Shown: piece after piece, positions 1 through 17,739 of the stretch
Numbering within the stretch: position 1 is the stretch's first letter
How the letters are laid out: each line of letters opens with the position of its first letter
Assembly (NCBI RefSeq): GCF_001687665.2
Contig: NZ_CP016543.2
Coordinates: forward strand, 1 to 64,000
Reading direction: 5' to 3'
Source of the DNA: Planococcus donghaensis
GTDB taxonomy: Bacteria; Bacillota; Bacilli; Bacillales_A; Planococcaceae
Length of the DNA: 64,000 bases
The notes under the pieces: generated by a model
What the model was told of the DNA's origin: nothing
The model's input: only the letters and a program-made list of their open reading frames with translations
Databases searched by the model: none
Position numbers and translations under genes: made by a program

Positions 1-1344
1 TTGGAACACTTAGACGAATTATGGTCGAGTGTCTTAGCCCAAGTTGAAACCAAAATCTCCAAACCGAGTTTTGAAACGTGGTTAAAATCGACAAAGCTTT
101 TATCCTATCAGGATGATACAGTCACTATTTCAGCGCCTAATTCTTTTGCACGTGATTGGTTAGAAAACCACTATGTGCATTTGATCACCGGAATTTTATC
201 CGACACTACTGGCGATGATATGATGATTAAATTTGTTGTGCCTAAAGATCAGGATATGGATGATTTTCAACTTCCTGCGCCTCGCGTTAAACCGGGACAA
301 GACCAGCAGCACGAGTTTTTACCTGGCATGCTAAACCCAAAATACACTTTCGATACATTTGTAATTGGTTCAGGCAACCGTTTCGCACACGCCGCCTCTT
401 TGGCTGTGGCCGAAGCGCCAGCAAAAGCTTATAATCCGCTGTTTATCTATGGGGGAGTAGGACTTGGCAAGACACATTTAATGCATGCAATCGGACATTA
501 TGTCCTCGAACACAATCCAAATGCGAAAGTCGTTTATTTATCTTCAGAAAAATTTACGAACGAATTTATCAATTCCATTCGCGACAATAAAACAGGTGAA
601 TTCCGCGACAAATATAGAAGTGTCGACATTCTTTTAATCGATGATATTCAGTTTTTAGCGGGCAAAGAACAGACTCAAGAAGAGTTTTTCCATACGTTTA
701 ACACATTGCACGAAGAGTCAAAGCAAATCATCATTTCAAGTGATCGGCCGCCAAAAGAGATTCCAACACTGGAAGATCGGCTCCGCTCCCGCTTTGAATG
801 GGGCTTAATCACAGACATTACGCCGCCCGATTTGGAAACACGTATCGCTATATTGCGTAAAAAAGCAAAAGCAGATGGACTTGATATTCCGAATGATGTA
901 ATGACGTATATTGCAAATTCAATTGACTCGAATATTCGGGAACTTGAAGGTGCATTGATCCGAGTTGTGGCTTATTCTTCTTTGATCAACCGTGATATGA
1001 GCGCAGAACTTGCTTCAGAAGCGTTAAAAGATATTATGCCGAACTCCAAACCTAAAATTATTACTATTTTGGACATTCAAAACGCTGTTGGTGAGCAATT
1101 CAACGTTAAATTAGAAGATTTTAAAACAAAACGCCGCACGAAAGATATTGCTTATCCACGTCAAGTTGCTATGTACTTGTCACGTGAGATGACGGATTTC
1201 TCGCTGCCTAAAATTGGCGAAGAGTTTGGTGGACGTGACCATACAACCGTGATTCACGCCCACGATAAAATTTCTAAAATGTTAACGGATAATCAGCAGC
1301 TTCAACAAGACGTCAAGGACATCAAAAGTGCGCTTGGCAAGTAA
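1..1344 (+). CDS. dnaA: Chromosomal replication initiator protein DnaA
   Basis: DnaA is the AAA+ initiator that binds DnaA boxes at oriC, melts the origin and loads the helicase. The 447-residue protein has the usual order: N-terminal domain I (about 1-80), a short variable linker (85-108), the AAA+ domain with Walker A GGVGLGKT at 151-158 and Walker B LLIDDIQF at 211-218, and the C-terminal DNA-binding domain with the signature [12 protein letters not shown] near 410-421. Length and sequence closely match Bacillus DnaA. The start is TTG at the first base of the window; its ribosome-binding site and promoter lie outside. The origin sits directly downstream. Near-certain identification from conserved motifs and context. 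Confidence 0.98.
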   Translation: MEHLDELWSSVLAQVETKISKPSFETWLKSTKLLSYQDDTVTISAPNSFARDWLENHYVHLITGILSDTTGDDMMIKFVVPKDQDMDDFQLPAPRVKPGQDQQHEFLPGMLNPKYTFDTFVIGSGNRFAHAASLAVAEAPAKAYNPLFIYGGVGLGKTHLMHAIGHYVLEHNPNAKVVYLSSEKFTNEFINSIRDNKTGEFRDKYRSVDILLIDDIQFLAGKEQTQEEFFHTFNTLHEESKQIIISSDRPPKEIPTLEDRLRSRFEWGLITDITPPDLETRIAILRKKAKADGLDIPNDVMTYIANSIDSNIRELEGALIRVVAYSSLINRDMSAELASEALKDIMPNSKPKIITILDIQNAVGEQFNVKLEDFKTKRRTKDIAYPRQVAMYLSREMTDFSLPKIGEEFGGRDHTTVIHAHDKISKMLTDNQQLQQDVKDIKSALGK

Positions 1345-1517
1345 AAATGATTGTGGATAAACCCATAAATCATCAAGCAGTTTATGCACAGGCTGTCTAC
1401 ATGTGGATAAACTGCTTTTATTGACTTTTAAAGGCTTATCCACATATTCACAGGCCCTACTACTACTATTACTTTAAAAGCCCTTAAATAAAATATATAT
1501 ATAAGCGAGGTTCGAGA
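1345..1517. other. oriC: oriC region with DnaA boxes (dnaA-dnaN intergenic)
   Basis: This intergenic stretch contains clustered DnaA boxes. Perfect 9-mers TTATCCACA (or complement) lie at 1352-1360 (minus), 1402-1410 (minus) and 1436-1444 (plus). Near matches are TTATGCACA at 1382-1390 and a TATTCACA element at 1445-1452. They are followed by a pyrimidine-rich CTA-repeat tract and an AT-rich stretch, the arrangement of the Bacillus unwinding origin between dnaA and dnaN. In Bacillus a second box cluster lies upstream of dnaA; that region is not in this window. The dnaN promoter probably also lies here. Confidence 0.93.
1456..1505 (+). other. DnaA-trio-like tract and DNA unwinding element
   Basis: Just after the last DnaA boxes, 1456-1474 reads as repeated CTA/TTA triplets (CCTACTACTACTATTACTT), followed by an A/T-only run around 1484-1502. 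This matches the basal unwinding system described for Bacillus subtilis, where DnaA extends from the boxes onto single-stranded DnaA-trios next to the melting element. The repeats are seen directly; the function is inferred from position and similarity. Confidence 0.75.
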
Positions 1518-2654
1518 ATGAAATTCGAGATAAAACGTGAGCGACTAGTTGAAGGATTAAACGATGTAATGAAAGCAGTAAGTTCAAAAACAACCATTCC
1601 GATTTTAACGGGGATTAAAATGGATGTGTCTTCAGAAGGAATGAGATTAACAGGAAGTGATTCGGATATTACAATCCAAACATTTATTCCTGCAGAAGAA
1701 GATGGCGAACAAATCATCCAAGTTACTAATGGAGGAAGCATTGTTCTTCAAGCTAAAGTTTTCGGCGAAATCATCCGTAAGTTGCCAACAAACGAAGTTG
1801 AAATTGAAATTACAGGAAACTTCCAAACACATATCCGTTCAGGAAAATCTGAATTTCATTTAATCGGCTTGGATGCAATGGATTATCCACAATTACCTGA
1901 TATTCAAGACGATCGCTTGTTTACCATTCCAGCAGATCTATTAAAAACGATTAACCGTGAAACGGTGTTTGCTGTTTCAAGTTCAGAAACACGTCCTGTA
2001 CTAACAGGCGTTCACTGGGAAGTGAAAGATGGCGAATTGGTTTGTGTGGCAACAGATAGTCACCGTCTAGCTCGTCGTAAAACAAAACTTGAGACATTGC
2101 CAGAAGGGGAGTACAGCGTTGTAATTCCAGGGAAAAGCTTAACTGAGCTTAACAAAATCCTTGATGACACTTCTGAAGCAGTTGAAATCGTGATGACGAA
2201 CCAACAAGTATTGTTCAAGTCAAAACACATTCTTTTCTTTTCTCGTCTATTAGAAGGCAACTATCCAGATACAAGTCGTTTAATTCCAGCGGAATACAAA
2301 ACAACTGTAACTGTAAACGGCCGTTCACTTTTACAAGCAATCGATCGTGCGTCTTTGTTAGCTCGAGAAGAACGTAATAATGTAGTGCGCTTTTCTGCAA
2401 AAGAAGGTACTGATGTTGAAGTTTCTTCTAATTCACCTGAAGTAGGTAAAGTAGAAGAGCAATTGCAAGCTCAAAGTATAGAAGGAGAAGAACTAAAAAT
2501 CTCTTTCAGCGCTAAATTCATGATGGATGCACTTAAAGCCATCGATGGACAAGATGTGGTGATTCAATTTACTGGAGCTATGCGTCCATTTATCTTGAAA
2601 TCAGCATTAGATGACTCAATTTTGCAGTTGATTCTTCCTGTCCGAACATATTAA
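1518..2654 (+). CDS. dnaN: DNA polymerase III sliding clamp (beta subunit)
   Basis: DnaN forms the dimeric ring that tethers DNA polymerase to its template and serves as docking platform for repair and mismatch proteins. The 378-residue product has the usual three-domain clamp length. It starts MKFEIKRERLVEGLNDVMKA and ends with the family-typical LILPVRTY. An AGCGAGG ribosome-binding site precedes the ATG at normal spacing. It lies directly downstream of oriC and is followed by a strong terminator-like hairpin, so it may be partly insulated from yaaA-recF. Nothing unusual in the sequence. Confidence 0.98.
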   Translation: MKFEIKRERLVEGLNDVMKAVSSKTTIPILTGIKMDVSSEGMRLTGSDSDITIQTFIPAEEDGEQIIQVTNGGSIVLQAKVFGEIIRKLPTNEVEIEITGNFQTHIRSGKSEFHLIGLDAMDYPQLPDIQDDRLFTIPADLLKTINRETVFAVSSSETRPVLTGVHWEVKDGELVCVATDSHRLARRKTKLETLPEGEYSVVIPGKSLTELNKILDDTSEAVEIVMTNQQVLFKSKHILFFSRLLEGNYPDTSRLIPAEYKTTVTVNGRSLLQAIDRASLLAREERNNVVRFSAKEGTDVEVSSNSPEVGKVEEQLQAQSIEGEELKISFSAKFMMDALKAIDGQDVVIQFTGAMRPFILKSALDDSILQLILPVRTY

Positions 2655-2672
2655 AAATAAAACAAACCCTCA

Positions 2673-2700
2673 GGATAGCCATATAGGCTATCCTTTTTTA
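2673..2700 (+). terminator. Intrinsic terminator after dnaN
   Basis: An 8-bp perfect stem (GGATAGCC/GGCTATCC) with a five-base loop is followed by a T run, 18 bases after the dnaN stop codon. Confidence 0.85.
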
Positions 2701-2761
2701 CTTTTTAGCTAAAATAGGGTAAAATAGAGGGATAGACTATGAATCGAAGGATGAGTGCATT

Positions 2762-3001
2762 TTGAGAGAAATCGGGATTGAGACTGAATATATAACATTA
2801 GGACAATTGTTAAAAATGACGGATACAATAAGTTCAGGCGGAATGGCCAAATGGTTTTTAAGTGAGCATGAAGTTTTTGTCAATGGTGAAGCTGAAAATC
2901 GTAGAGGACGCAAGTTGCGTGCAAGCGATCTTGTAAATATTCCAGGGTTTGGAGATTTTCGTATCGTGACGGCTGAAGGCATGAGCTTCGATGCGGATTG
3001 A
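2762..3001 (+). CDS. yaaA: S4-domain RNA-binding protein YaaA (RlbA-like)
   Basis: Small 79-residue protein with an S4 RNA-binding fold: the central part (about 12-60) carries the pattern [18 protein letters not shown] followed by a basic RRGRKLR segment typical of S4 loops. In Bacillus and relatives this gene always sits between dnaN and recF; it has been linked to ribosome assembly, though its exact substrate is not clear from sequence. The start is TTG, preceded by GAAGGA; an ATG ten bases upstream reads into a stop after a few codons. The 3' end overlaps recF by 11 bases, indicating translational coupling. Confidence 0.9.
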   Translation: MREIGIETEYITLGQLLKMTDTISSGGMAKWFLSEHEVFVNGEAENRRGRKLRASDLVNIPGFGDFRIVTAEGMSFDAD

Positions 3002-4103
3002 CCGCCTTGAGCTTGTCAATTATCGAAACTACGAATCATTAGAACTGGAATTTTCTCCAGAGATTAATGTGTTCATAGGAGAAAATGCGCAAGGCAAAAC
3101 CAATGTCATGGAATCTCTGTATGTTTTATCTATGGCAAAATCGCATCGCACGTCTAATGACAAGGAATTGATACGTTGGGATGCTGATTATGGTAAAATT
3201 AAAGCTGATGTTTTCCGGAAATACGGCAAACTGCCCCTGGAAATCTCTTTGTCAAAAAAGGGAAAGAAAGCGAAAGTCAATCATTTAGAACAACGTAGGT
3301 TGAGTGATTATATTGGCCAATTAAATGTTGTCATGTTTGCTCCAGAGGATCTTCACCTTGTAAAAGGAAGTCCACAAGTGCGCAGACGTTTTATCGACAT
3401 GGAAATTGGGCAGATCTCTCCCGTCTATTTGCACGATCTAGTAAATTATCAAAAACTCCTCAAACAAAGAAATCATATATTGAAACAACATTATGGAAAA
3501 CAAACAATCAATGACGTCATGTTCGATGTGTATACCGAACAATTTATCGAAGCAGCCGTCAAAATTATCCGCAAACGGTATCAGTTTATGGAGCTTTTGC
3601 AAAAATGGGCTGAACCAATTCATCACGGCATTTCTCGGGGGCTCGAACAACTTCAAATCCGCTATCAACCGATTAGCGGTTTAAAGCCTGAATGGACGCC
3701 TGAAGAAATGGCGTCTTTTTTAGAGCAGAAACTGATAGAAGTCCGCAAACGAGAAATAGAACGTGGCGTGACACTTGTCGGACCTCATCGTGATGAACTG
3801 CAATTTTTTGTGAACGGCTACGATGTTCAAACTTACGGTTCACAAGGACAACAGCGCACAACTGCTTTATCGTTGAAATTGGCCGAAATTGAGCTGATCA
3901 AACAAGAAGTTGGAGAAGCACCTGTGCTATTGCTCGATGATGTACTTTCTGAACTCGATGATTACCGCCAATCACATTTATTAAATACGATTAAAGGCTC
4001 GGTCCAAACTTTTGTTACCACCACGAGTGTTGAAGGTATACAACATGAAACAATTCAAAACGCGCGTCTTTTCGAAGTTTCACACGGCACTGTAACAAAG
4101 TGA
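2991..4103 (+). CDS. recF: DNA replication and repair protein RecF
   Basis: RecF is an SMC-like ATPase that, with RecO and RecR, loads RecA at gapped DNA. The 370-residue protein has Walker A GENAQGKT at about 30-37, an ABC-type signature region around YGSQGQQRT (about 282-290), and a Walker B/D-loop [11 protein letters not shown] near 308-318, the expected order. It overlaps the end of yaaA by 11 bases, so it is likely coupled to it. In Bacillus subtilis remB (yaaB) lies between recF and gyrB; here only about 80 bases separate recF from the chosen gyrB start and no remB is present. Confidence 0.97.
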   Translation: MRIDRLELVNYRNYESLELEFSPEINVFIGENAQGKTNVMESLYVLSMAKSHRTSNDKELIRWDADYGKIKADVFRKYGKLPLEISLSKKGKKAKVNHLEQRRLSDYIGQLNVVMFAPEDLHLVKGSPQVRRRFIDMEIGQISPVYLHDLVNYQKLLKQRNHILKQHYGKQTINDVMFDVYTEQFIEAAVKIIRKRYQFMELLQKWAEPIHHGISRGLEQLQIRYQPISGLKPEWTPEEMASFLEQKLIEVRKREIERGVTLVGPHRDELQFFVNGYDVQTYGSQGQQRTTALSLKLAEIELIKQEVGEAPVLLLDDVLSELDDYRQSHLLNTIKGSVQTFVTTTSVEGIQHETIQNARLFEVSHGTVTK

Positions 4104-4147
4104 AAACACTTTAATATAGCAATATAACGTTGATCGGGAATAAATAG

Positions 4148-6112
<1,965 letters not shown>

Positions 6113-6142
6113 GTGATATAGAGTTGAGAGGAGGCTGCGGAT

Positions 6143-8710
6143 ATGGCTGAACGGCCGAGCAGTGGTGTTGAAGAAATAAATATAAGTACGGAAATGCGGA
6201 CTTCATTTTTAGATTATGCGATGAGTGTTATTGTGTCCCGTGCCTTACCGGATGTACGTGATGGATTAAAGCCAGTTCATCGCCGCATTCTTTATGCAAT
6301 GCATGATTTAGGAATTACAGCAGATAAAGGCTATAAAAAATCAGCGCGTATCGTCGGAGATGTAATTGGTAAATACCATCCTCACGGTGACTCAGCTGTT
6401 TATGAAACAATGGTTCGGATGGCGCAAGATTTTAGTTACCGTTACATGCTTGTTGATGGACACGGTAACTTCGGATCAGTTGATGGAGATTCTGCGGCGG
6501 CAATGCGTTATACAGAATCCAAAATGTCGAAAATTTCGATGGAATTATTACGTGATTTAAATAAAAACACGGTTGATTATCGCGATAACTATGATGGCCA
6601 AGAAAAAGAACCAATCGTATTGCCAAGTCGATTCCCAAACCTTTTAGTAAACGGTACATCAGGGATCGCTGTTGGTATGGCTACGAATATTCCGCCACAC
6701 CATTTAGGTGAAACAATTGATGCGGTTTTGGCACTTGCTGATAATCCAGCAATCACAACGGAAGAGCTAATGGAACATATTGAAGGACCTGATTTCCCGA
6801 CTGGTGGTATTATCCTCGGCCGTAGCGGGATTCGTCGTGCTTACGAAACAGGGAAAGGTTCTGTTTTAATTCGTTCTGTTGTAGATATTGAAACAAAACC
6901 AAATGGCAAAGAAGTCATTATCGTTAACGAAATTCCTTTCCAAGTCAATAAAGCTCGATTGATTGAAAAAATCGCAGAACTTGTGCGTGACAAGAAAATT
7001 GACGGCATTACTGATTTACGTGATGAGTCTGACCGTAACGGCATGCGCATCGTCATCGAAGTTCGCCGAGATGCTAGTGCAAGTGTTCTTTTAAATAATT
7101 TATATAAACAAACGGCGATGCAAACAAGCTTTGGTCTTAATATGCTGGCACTTGTAGATGGCAGACCCAAAGTGCTGAGCTTAAAAGAAATTCTTTTCCA
7201 TTACCTTGAGCATCAAAAAGTGGTGATTCGTCGTCGCACACAGTTCGAATTGACGAAAGCAGAAGACCGCGCTCATATTTTGGAAGGTTTGCGAATTGCC
7301 TTAGATCATATTGATGCCATTATTGCGTTGATTCGTGGATCTCAAACGGCAGAACAAGCGCGCAATGGCTTAATGACGGATTTCAATTTAACTGAACGCC
7401 AATCTCAAGCCATTTTAGATATGCGCTTGCAACGTTTAACTGGGTTGGAACGAGATAAAATTGAAGAAGAATATCAAGCATTAGTGAAATTAATTGAAGA
7501 ATTGAGATATATTCTTGCAAATGAATACCGCATTCTTGAAATCATTAAAGAAGAAATGCTTGAAATTAAAGACCGTTTCAGCGATAAGCGTAGAACTGAA
7601 ATTACGACTGGCGGAGCGGAAATGTTTGAAGATGAAGATTTGATCCCGGTGGAAGCAACGGTATTAACATTGACGCATAACGGTTATATCAAACGTTTGC
7701 CGGCGAACACTTACCGTAGTCAAAAACGTGGTGGACGTGGTGTACAAGGAATGGGCACAAACGAAGATGATTTTGTCGAACATTTATTGTATACATCAAC
7801 TCACGACACAATCTTGTTCTTTACGAACAAAGGGAAAGTATATCGTAAAAAAGGATATCAAATTCCTGAATATGGCCGCACTGCCAAAGGCTTACCATTG
7901 GTCAACCTTTTGGAAATTAGTAAAGAAGAGAAAGTTACAGCTGTTATTCGTGTGAAAGAATTCAAAGAAGACTCATTCTTCTTCTTTACAACACGTGAAG
8001 GTCTTAGCAAACGGACCCCTGTAACAAATTATGCCAACATCCGTCAAAATGGTTTGATTGCGATCAGTCTTCGTGAAGAAGATGAGCTCATTTCAGTGAA
8101 ACTAACAGATGGCACTAAGGAAATGGTCATCGGTACTAAAGATGGCGCATTGATTCGTTTCCCAGAAACCGATATTCGCAGCATGGGCCGAACAGCTAGT
8201 GGAGTTCGTGGCATTCGTCTTCGTGAAGGCGACGCAGTAGTCGGTATGGAGATTTTGGATCCTAACGACAATGTATTGGTTATTACGGAGAAAGGATATG
8301 GTAAGCAGACGAAAGAATCTGAGTACCGTGTTCAATCTCGTGGTGGTATGGGAATCAAGACGTGTCAGATTACAGACAAAAACGGACCACTTGTTGCGGT
8401 GCGGACTGTTAACGGCACAGAAGATATCATGCTAATCACGGTTAATGGTATTTTAATTCGTATGGATGTTAACGATATTTCAACTACAGGTAGAAGCACC
8501 CAAGGCGTTCGTTTAATTCGATTAGGTGACGACGAGGTAGTAGCGACTGTAGCTAAAGTTAAAAAGGATATCGACGTGCCGGAAGAGTTAGAAGAAGGCG
8601 AAGAAGATAATGCTGAAACAACAATCAACGAAAATTCTGAAGCAAACGAAAGTGTTGTAGACGATCAAGTTAGTTCTATAGAAGAAACGCCAGAAAAAGA
8701 TGGAGAATAA
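6143..8710 (+). CDS. gyrA: DNA gyrase subunit A
   Basis: GyrA is the DNA cleavage and rejoining subunit of gyrase. The 855-residue protein has the winged-helix breakage-reunion domain with the catalytic tyrosine at about 123 ([10 protein letters not shown]), the GyrA-box QRGGRGVQG in the C-terminal DNA-wrapping domain, and a long acidic tail (from about 805, rich in Glu, Asp and Asn). Positions equivalent to the quinolone-resistance region read GDSAVYE (Ser84, Glu88), the wild-type state. A strong AGGAGG lies upstream of the ATG. It is transcribed with gyrB and ends at a terminator five bases downstream. Length is slightly above the family norm because of the acidic tail. Confidence 0.98.
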   Translation: MAERPSSGVEEINISTEMRTSFLDYAMSVIVSRALPDVRDGLKPVHRRILYAMHDLGITADKGYKKSARIVGDVIGKYHPHGDSAVYETMVRMAQDFSYRYMLVDGHGNFGSVDGDSAAAMRYTESKMSKISMELLRDLNKNTVDYRDNYDGQEKEPIVLPSRFPNLLVNGTSGIAVGMATNIPPHHLGETIDAVLALADNPAITTEELMEHIEGPDFPTGGIILGRSGIRRAYETGKGSVLIRSVVDIETKPNGKEVIIVNEIPFQVNKARLIEKIAELVRDKKIDGITDLRDESDRNGMRIVIEVRRDASASVLLNNLYKQTAMQTSFGLNMLALVDGRPKVLSLKEILFHYLEHQKVVIRRRTQFELTKAEDRAHILEGLRIALDHIDAIIALIRGSQTAEQARNGLMTDFNLTERQSQAILDMRLQRLTGLERDKIEEEYQALVKLIEELRYILANEYRILEIIKEEMLEIKDRFSDKRRTEITTGGAEMFEDEDLIPVEATVLTLTHNGYIKRLPANTYRSQKRGGRGVQGMGTNEDDFVEHLLYTSTHDTILFFTNKGKVYRKKGYQIPEYGRTAKGLPLVNLLEISKEEKVTAVIRVKEFKEDSFFFFTTREGLSKRTPVTNYANIRQNGLIAISLREEDELISVKLTDGTKEMVIGTKDGALIRFPETDIRSMGRTASGVRGIRLREGDAVVGMEILDPNDNVLVITEKGYGKQTKESEYRVQSRGGMGIKTCQITDKNGPLVAVRTVNGTEDIMLITVNGILIRMDVNDISTTGRSTQGVRLIRLGDDEVVATVAKVKKDIDVPEELEEGEEDNAETTINENSEANESVVDDQVSSIEETPEKDGE

Positions 8711-8715
8711 GTTTA

Positions 8716-8744
8716 AACCCCTTGATTAAATCAAGGGGTTTTTG
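8716..8744 (+). terminator. Intrinsic terminator after gyrA
   Basis: The inverted repeat AACCCCTTGAT / ATCAAGGGGTT with a short loop runs into a T tract. It closes the gyrBA operon. Confidence 0.9.
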
Positions 8745-9394
8745 TTATGGAGAACTTTATTACGCGTTGACTAGCGCGTTGCATCTAGAAGCAAGGGTCG
8801 CGTAAACTTTTCTGAGCTTAAGAGCAAAGTAGCTGATTGATGAATAGAGCGTCAATATTTTGGAGCAACCGAGCCTGTTCGGAAGAAATTTGTAGAGCTG
8901 CGATAAAAGAGAGCCGCGATTTTTTATTCGTGAATTTTTTTCGAACCCTTACTATTCTAATAAGCGGATAATGAAAACAATCATTTGTTTAGGAAGGCTT
9001 AGTTTACCTAGCTGATCCAGTGAAAAAGGAATTTATAGAAAAACGTTTTTGAAAGTAGAGCTCTAGAGTTGAAATCGTAATATTAATTTTGTTAAATCAT
9101 TTACAAAGCGCTTATCGAAGAAACGCTACAGTTGAAGGCTGACTGTTTTATTAGTTGGATGGATAGTTAAAGTTGAGTTTAGGATAAAAAATTCCCGATA
9201 ATAAATTAGCATTTTTCTATGGTGTCATATGAAAAATAACAGGAAGTAAATAAGATAAGAAAATCAAGTCGTAGCAAGGTTTCAAGCACTCGTCGATAGA
9301 TAGCTATCTCTATTTAAAGTGGAATATAAAGTTAGGAATTCTTATTTTAAAATAGACTTTTTTTATAAAATCAAAGATTTATTTGCATAAAGTG
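8745..9394. other. Gene-free stretch between gyrA and rRNA operon 1
   Basis: About 650 bases without a credible reading frame on either strand. I see scattered stop codons in all frames, an AT-rich composition, and a small inverted repeat (TTACGCG at 8760-8766 and CGCGTAA at 8799-8805). No tRNA, riboswitch or recognisable gene remnant stands out. The 3' end leads into the rRNA promoter. In many bacilli the first rRNA operon follows gyrA in the same way. Confidence 0.6.
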
Positions 9395-9423
9395 TTGACT
9401 CTGATATATCAGCATGGTATATT
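9395..9423 (+). promoter_or_regulatory. rRNA operon 1 promoter
   Basis: TTGACT (9395-9400), a 17-base spacer and TATATT (9418-9423) form a near-consensus sigma-A promoter about 200 bases before the 16S gene. This promoter differs from those of operons 2 and 3, as expected if it lies outside the repeated unit. Confidence 0.8.
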
Positions 9424-9455
9424 AGTTGAGTCGCCAATGAGCGCGGCAAACAAAA

Positions 9456-9621
9456 TGAAACAAACTGAACCTTGAAAACTGAACAGCAAAACGTCAACAA
9501 ACAGCAACGGCCGCGCAAAACGGCCCGCGCAAAACTTACTGATCAGCATTATGCAGATCAAAGCGAATCGTGCGTCTTCGGACGGCGATACGCCAGCAGT
9601 ATTGAGCAATCAACACTACTC
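9456..9621 (+). other. rRNA operon 1 leader with 16S processing stalk
   Basis: The 32-base segment 9467-9498 is complementary, with minor imperfections, to 11213-11243 just after 16S (shared core GAACCTT and CAAAACGTCAAC). Together they would form the long duplex cleaved by RNase III when 16S is released. The leader also holds two near-identical GC-rich blocks around 9508-9535 (CGGCCGCGCAAAA and CGGCCCGCGCAAAA). Pairing is seen in sequence; the processing role follows known rRNA maturation. Confidence 0.75.
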
Positions 9622-11179
<1,558 letters not shown>

Positions 11180-11377
11180 ATAAATTCGGAACCGGGCGCC
11201 TAGCGCTCCGGGGTTGACGTTTTGCGTTCAGTTTTGAAGGTTCACCTTCAGGCGGCAACGCCTTTTTTTGTGACTTTCAACAACTTGTTCTTTGAAAACT
11301 GGATAAAACGACATTGAAACAAATGCAAGAAATTCAAGTACGCGTGACATTTTGTCACAACTTTTTAATTAACCATT

Positions 11378-14308
<2,931 letters not shown>

Positions 14309-14384
14309 AAAACCATGTACACGAAGACTTGCCCGTTCCAATGTCGTTTATCCAGTTTTGAGTGAACAAGCACTCAACCAAATA

Positions 14385-14501
<117 letters not shown>

Positions 14502-14514
14502 CATGAAAGAAAGT

Positions 14515-14544
14515 CGTTACCGATTCCGGTAACGGCTTTTTTTG
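14515..14544 (+). terminator. Terminator of rRNA operon 1
   Basis: CGTTACCG / CGGTAACG forms a strong stem with a minimal loop, followed by seven Ts, 14 bases beyond 5S. Confidence 0.9.
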
Positions 14545-14696
14545 TGTTAAAAAACAGTAAACCTAACCTAAAGTATGCAAAGCGACCACTATTCAGCCAA
14601 TGAATTTTTCTGGTAGAACTTTTAATAATAGAAGAAATACGAATATCCACATACTTATGATTAATTATTCTAAATTTTTTTTCTTTTAGTAGTTTC

Positions 14697-14725
14697 TTGA
14701 CACACCATATGGACGCTGATAACCT
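14697..14725 (+). promoter_or_regulatory. Possible guaB promoter
   Basis: TTGACA (14697-14702) lies 17 bases before TAACCT (14720-14725), about 40 bases upstream of the guaB start. The -35 is perfect and the -10 weak, so the exact -10 is uncertain. An identical copy lies at 35295-35323. Confidence 0.5.
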
Positions 14726-14741
14726 TAACAATAATATTTAA

Positions 14742-16229
<1,488 letters not shown>

Positions 16230-16235
16230 CAAACT

Positions 16236-16283
16236 AAAAGCACTTGATTCATCATCTTTATTGGTGAATCGAGTGCTTTTTTG
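16236..16283 (+). terminator. Terminator after guaB
   Basis: AAAAGCACTTGATTCA pairs with TGAATCGAGTGCTTTT (one G-T pair), followed by Ts, six bases after the guaB stop. Confidence 0.88.
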
Positions 16284-16357
16284 ATGTTTTTGTATTTGAG
16301 TCTAATGAATATGCTAAAATAGCATGTGGAAACTTATAGATGGAGGTATTTAAACAA

Positions 16358-17698
16358 GTGAGAAATTTGGTAAATAAAGGACTATTGATAGCGTTACTAG
16401 CTGTATTTATGATAACTGGAATTACTCCGCAACAAGTAAATGCTGAGGAGTCGTTAACGATAATGGCAGAAGCTGCAATTTTAGTAGACGCTGAAAGTGG
16501 TAAAATTTTATATGAAAAAAATGCTGAAAAACCTTTAGGGGTTGCCAGTATGACAAAAATGATGACCGAGTATTTATTGTTTGAAGCGATTGAAGAAGGC
16601 AAGGTTGCATGGGATCAGGAGTATCAAGTAACGGATTATACTTATCAAATTTCTCAAGACATGCGCTTGAGCAATGTACCGTTCCGCGAAGACGGATCTT
16701 ATACGATTAAAGAAATGTATGAAGCAATGGCCATATTCTCTGCCAATGCTGCAACAATTGGCATTGCTGAAACCATTGCCGGCACAGAAAGTGAATTTGT
16801 TGAGCTAATGAATGAAAAAGCCAAAGAAATGGGCTTAGAAAAAACAACTTTCGTCAATTCAACGGGTCTTAGTAATTCAAGTTTGATGGGGATGCATCCA
16901 GAAGGTACGAAAGAAACAGATGAAAACATTATGCCAGCACGTGCAGTTGCTAAATTGACGAAAATTTTATTGGATGATTATCCAGAAGTATTAGAAACGA
17001 CGAAAATTCCATTAAAAATGTTTCGTGAAGGCACGTCTGACGAAACTCGTATGGAAAACTGGAATTCAATGCTCCCAGGGTTGATTTATGAATACGAAGG
17101 TGTCGACGGATTAAAAACCGGCAGCACTGATTTTGCGGGGTATTCGTTTGCAGGAACAGCCAAACGTGACGATACACGGTTTATCGCAGTAGTAATGGGA
17201 GCCTTAGATAGCGAAGGAGCTGGGTCTTATAAAGCACGGTTTGATGCAACTCGTGTGTTATTCGACTACGGTTTTGATGAATTTACGAAAGAAGAGCTTA
17301 TTCCTGCAGGCTATCAGTTTAAAGAACAAGGCACGTTAGAAGTTGAAAAAGGTGTAGAAGAAAAGGTTGCGATCGCAGTAAAAGAGCCTGTAACAATGAT
17401 GATTCGGACAGCCGAAAAAGAATTGTACCAACCGGAACTAGTATTAGATGATGCGGTTGTTGAAAATGGCAAGTTAGAAGCTGAAGTAGAAAAAGATTTA
17501 GTCGTAGGAGCTATTCAGTTTACCAAAACCGAAGGAACGGAATATGGTTATTTAAGTGGTAATGAAACCAACATCGAAGTTGCCACAACTGAATCTGTAA
17601 AACGTGCAAACTGGGTATCTTTATCGTTCCGTAGTGCAGGAGAATTTTTGTCTTCTTTATGGGATGATGCGGGCACTTTTGTAAAAGAGTTATTTTAA
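16358..17698 (+). CDS. dacA: D-alanyl-D-alanine carboxypeptidase DacA (PBP5 type, unit 1 copy)
   Basis: DacA removes the terminal D-alanine of peptidoglycan pentapeptides at the outer membrane face. From the chosen GTG start (446 residues) it has an N-terminal signal peptide (hydrophobic 8-22, likely cleavage after VNA at about 29), the serine-protease-like motifs SMTK (64-67), SAN (128-130) and KTG (253-255), a beta-rich PBP5 C-terminal domain, and an amphipathic tail near WVSLSFRSAGEFLSSLW that would anchor it. GTG 16358 has GGAGG eleven bases upstream; the upstream in-frame ATG at 16340 lacks a good ribosome-binding site. Identical copy at 36956-38296. Confidence 0.95.
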   Translation: MRNLVNKGLLIALLAVFMITGITPQQVNAEESLTIMAEAAILVDAESGKILYEKNAEKPLGVASMTKMMTEYLLFEAIEEGKVAWDQEYQVTDYTYQISQDMRLSNVPFREDGSYTIKEMYEAMAIFSANAATIGIAETIAGTESEFVELMNEKAKEMGLEKTTFVNSTGLSNSSLMGMHPEGTKETDENIMPARAVAKLTKILLDDYPEVLETTKIPLKMFREGTSDETRMENWNSMLPGLIYEYEGVDGLKTGSTDFAGYSFAGTAKRDDTRFIAVVMGALDSEGAGSYKARFDATRVLFDYGFDEFTKEELIPAGYQFKEQGTLEVEKGVEEKVAIAVKEPVTMMIRTAEKELYQPELVLDDAVVENGKLEAEVEKDLVVGAIQFTKTEGTEYGYLSGNETNIEVATTESVKRANWVSLSFRSAGEFLSSLWDDAGTFVKELF

Positions 17699-17702
17699 TA
17701 GG

Positions 17703-17739
17703 AAAGCCGTTCATCTTTTAAGATGAACGGCTTTTTTTA
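17703..17739. terminator. Bidirectional terminator between dacA and pdxR
   Basis: AAAGCCGTTCATCTT / AAGATGAACGGCTTT is a near-perfect palindrome flanked by A and T runs, so it can end transcription from both converging genes. It overlaps the last codon of pdxR. Confidence 0.88.

Noticed and set aside
1484..1741. 85-codon minus-strand frame across the start of dnaN
   Set aside because: Shadow of dnaN and the origin; no ribosome-binding site or known domain.
6143..8710. Quinolone-resistance change in GyrA
   Set aside because: The key positions read Ser84 and Glu88, the sensitive type.
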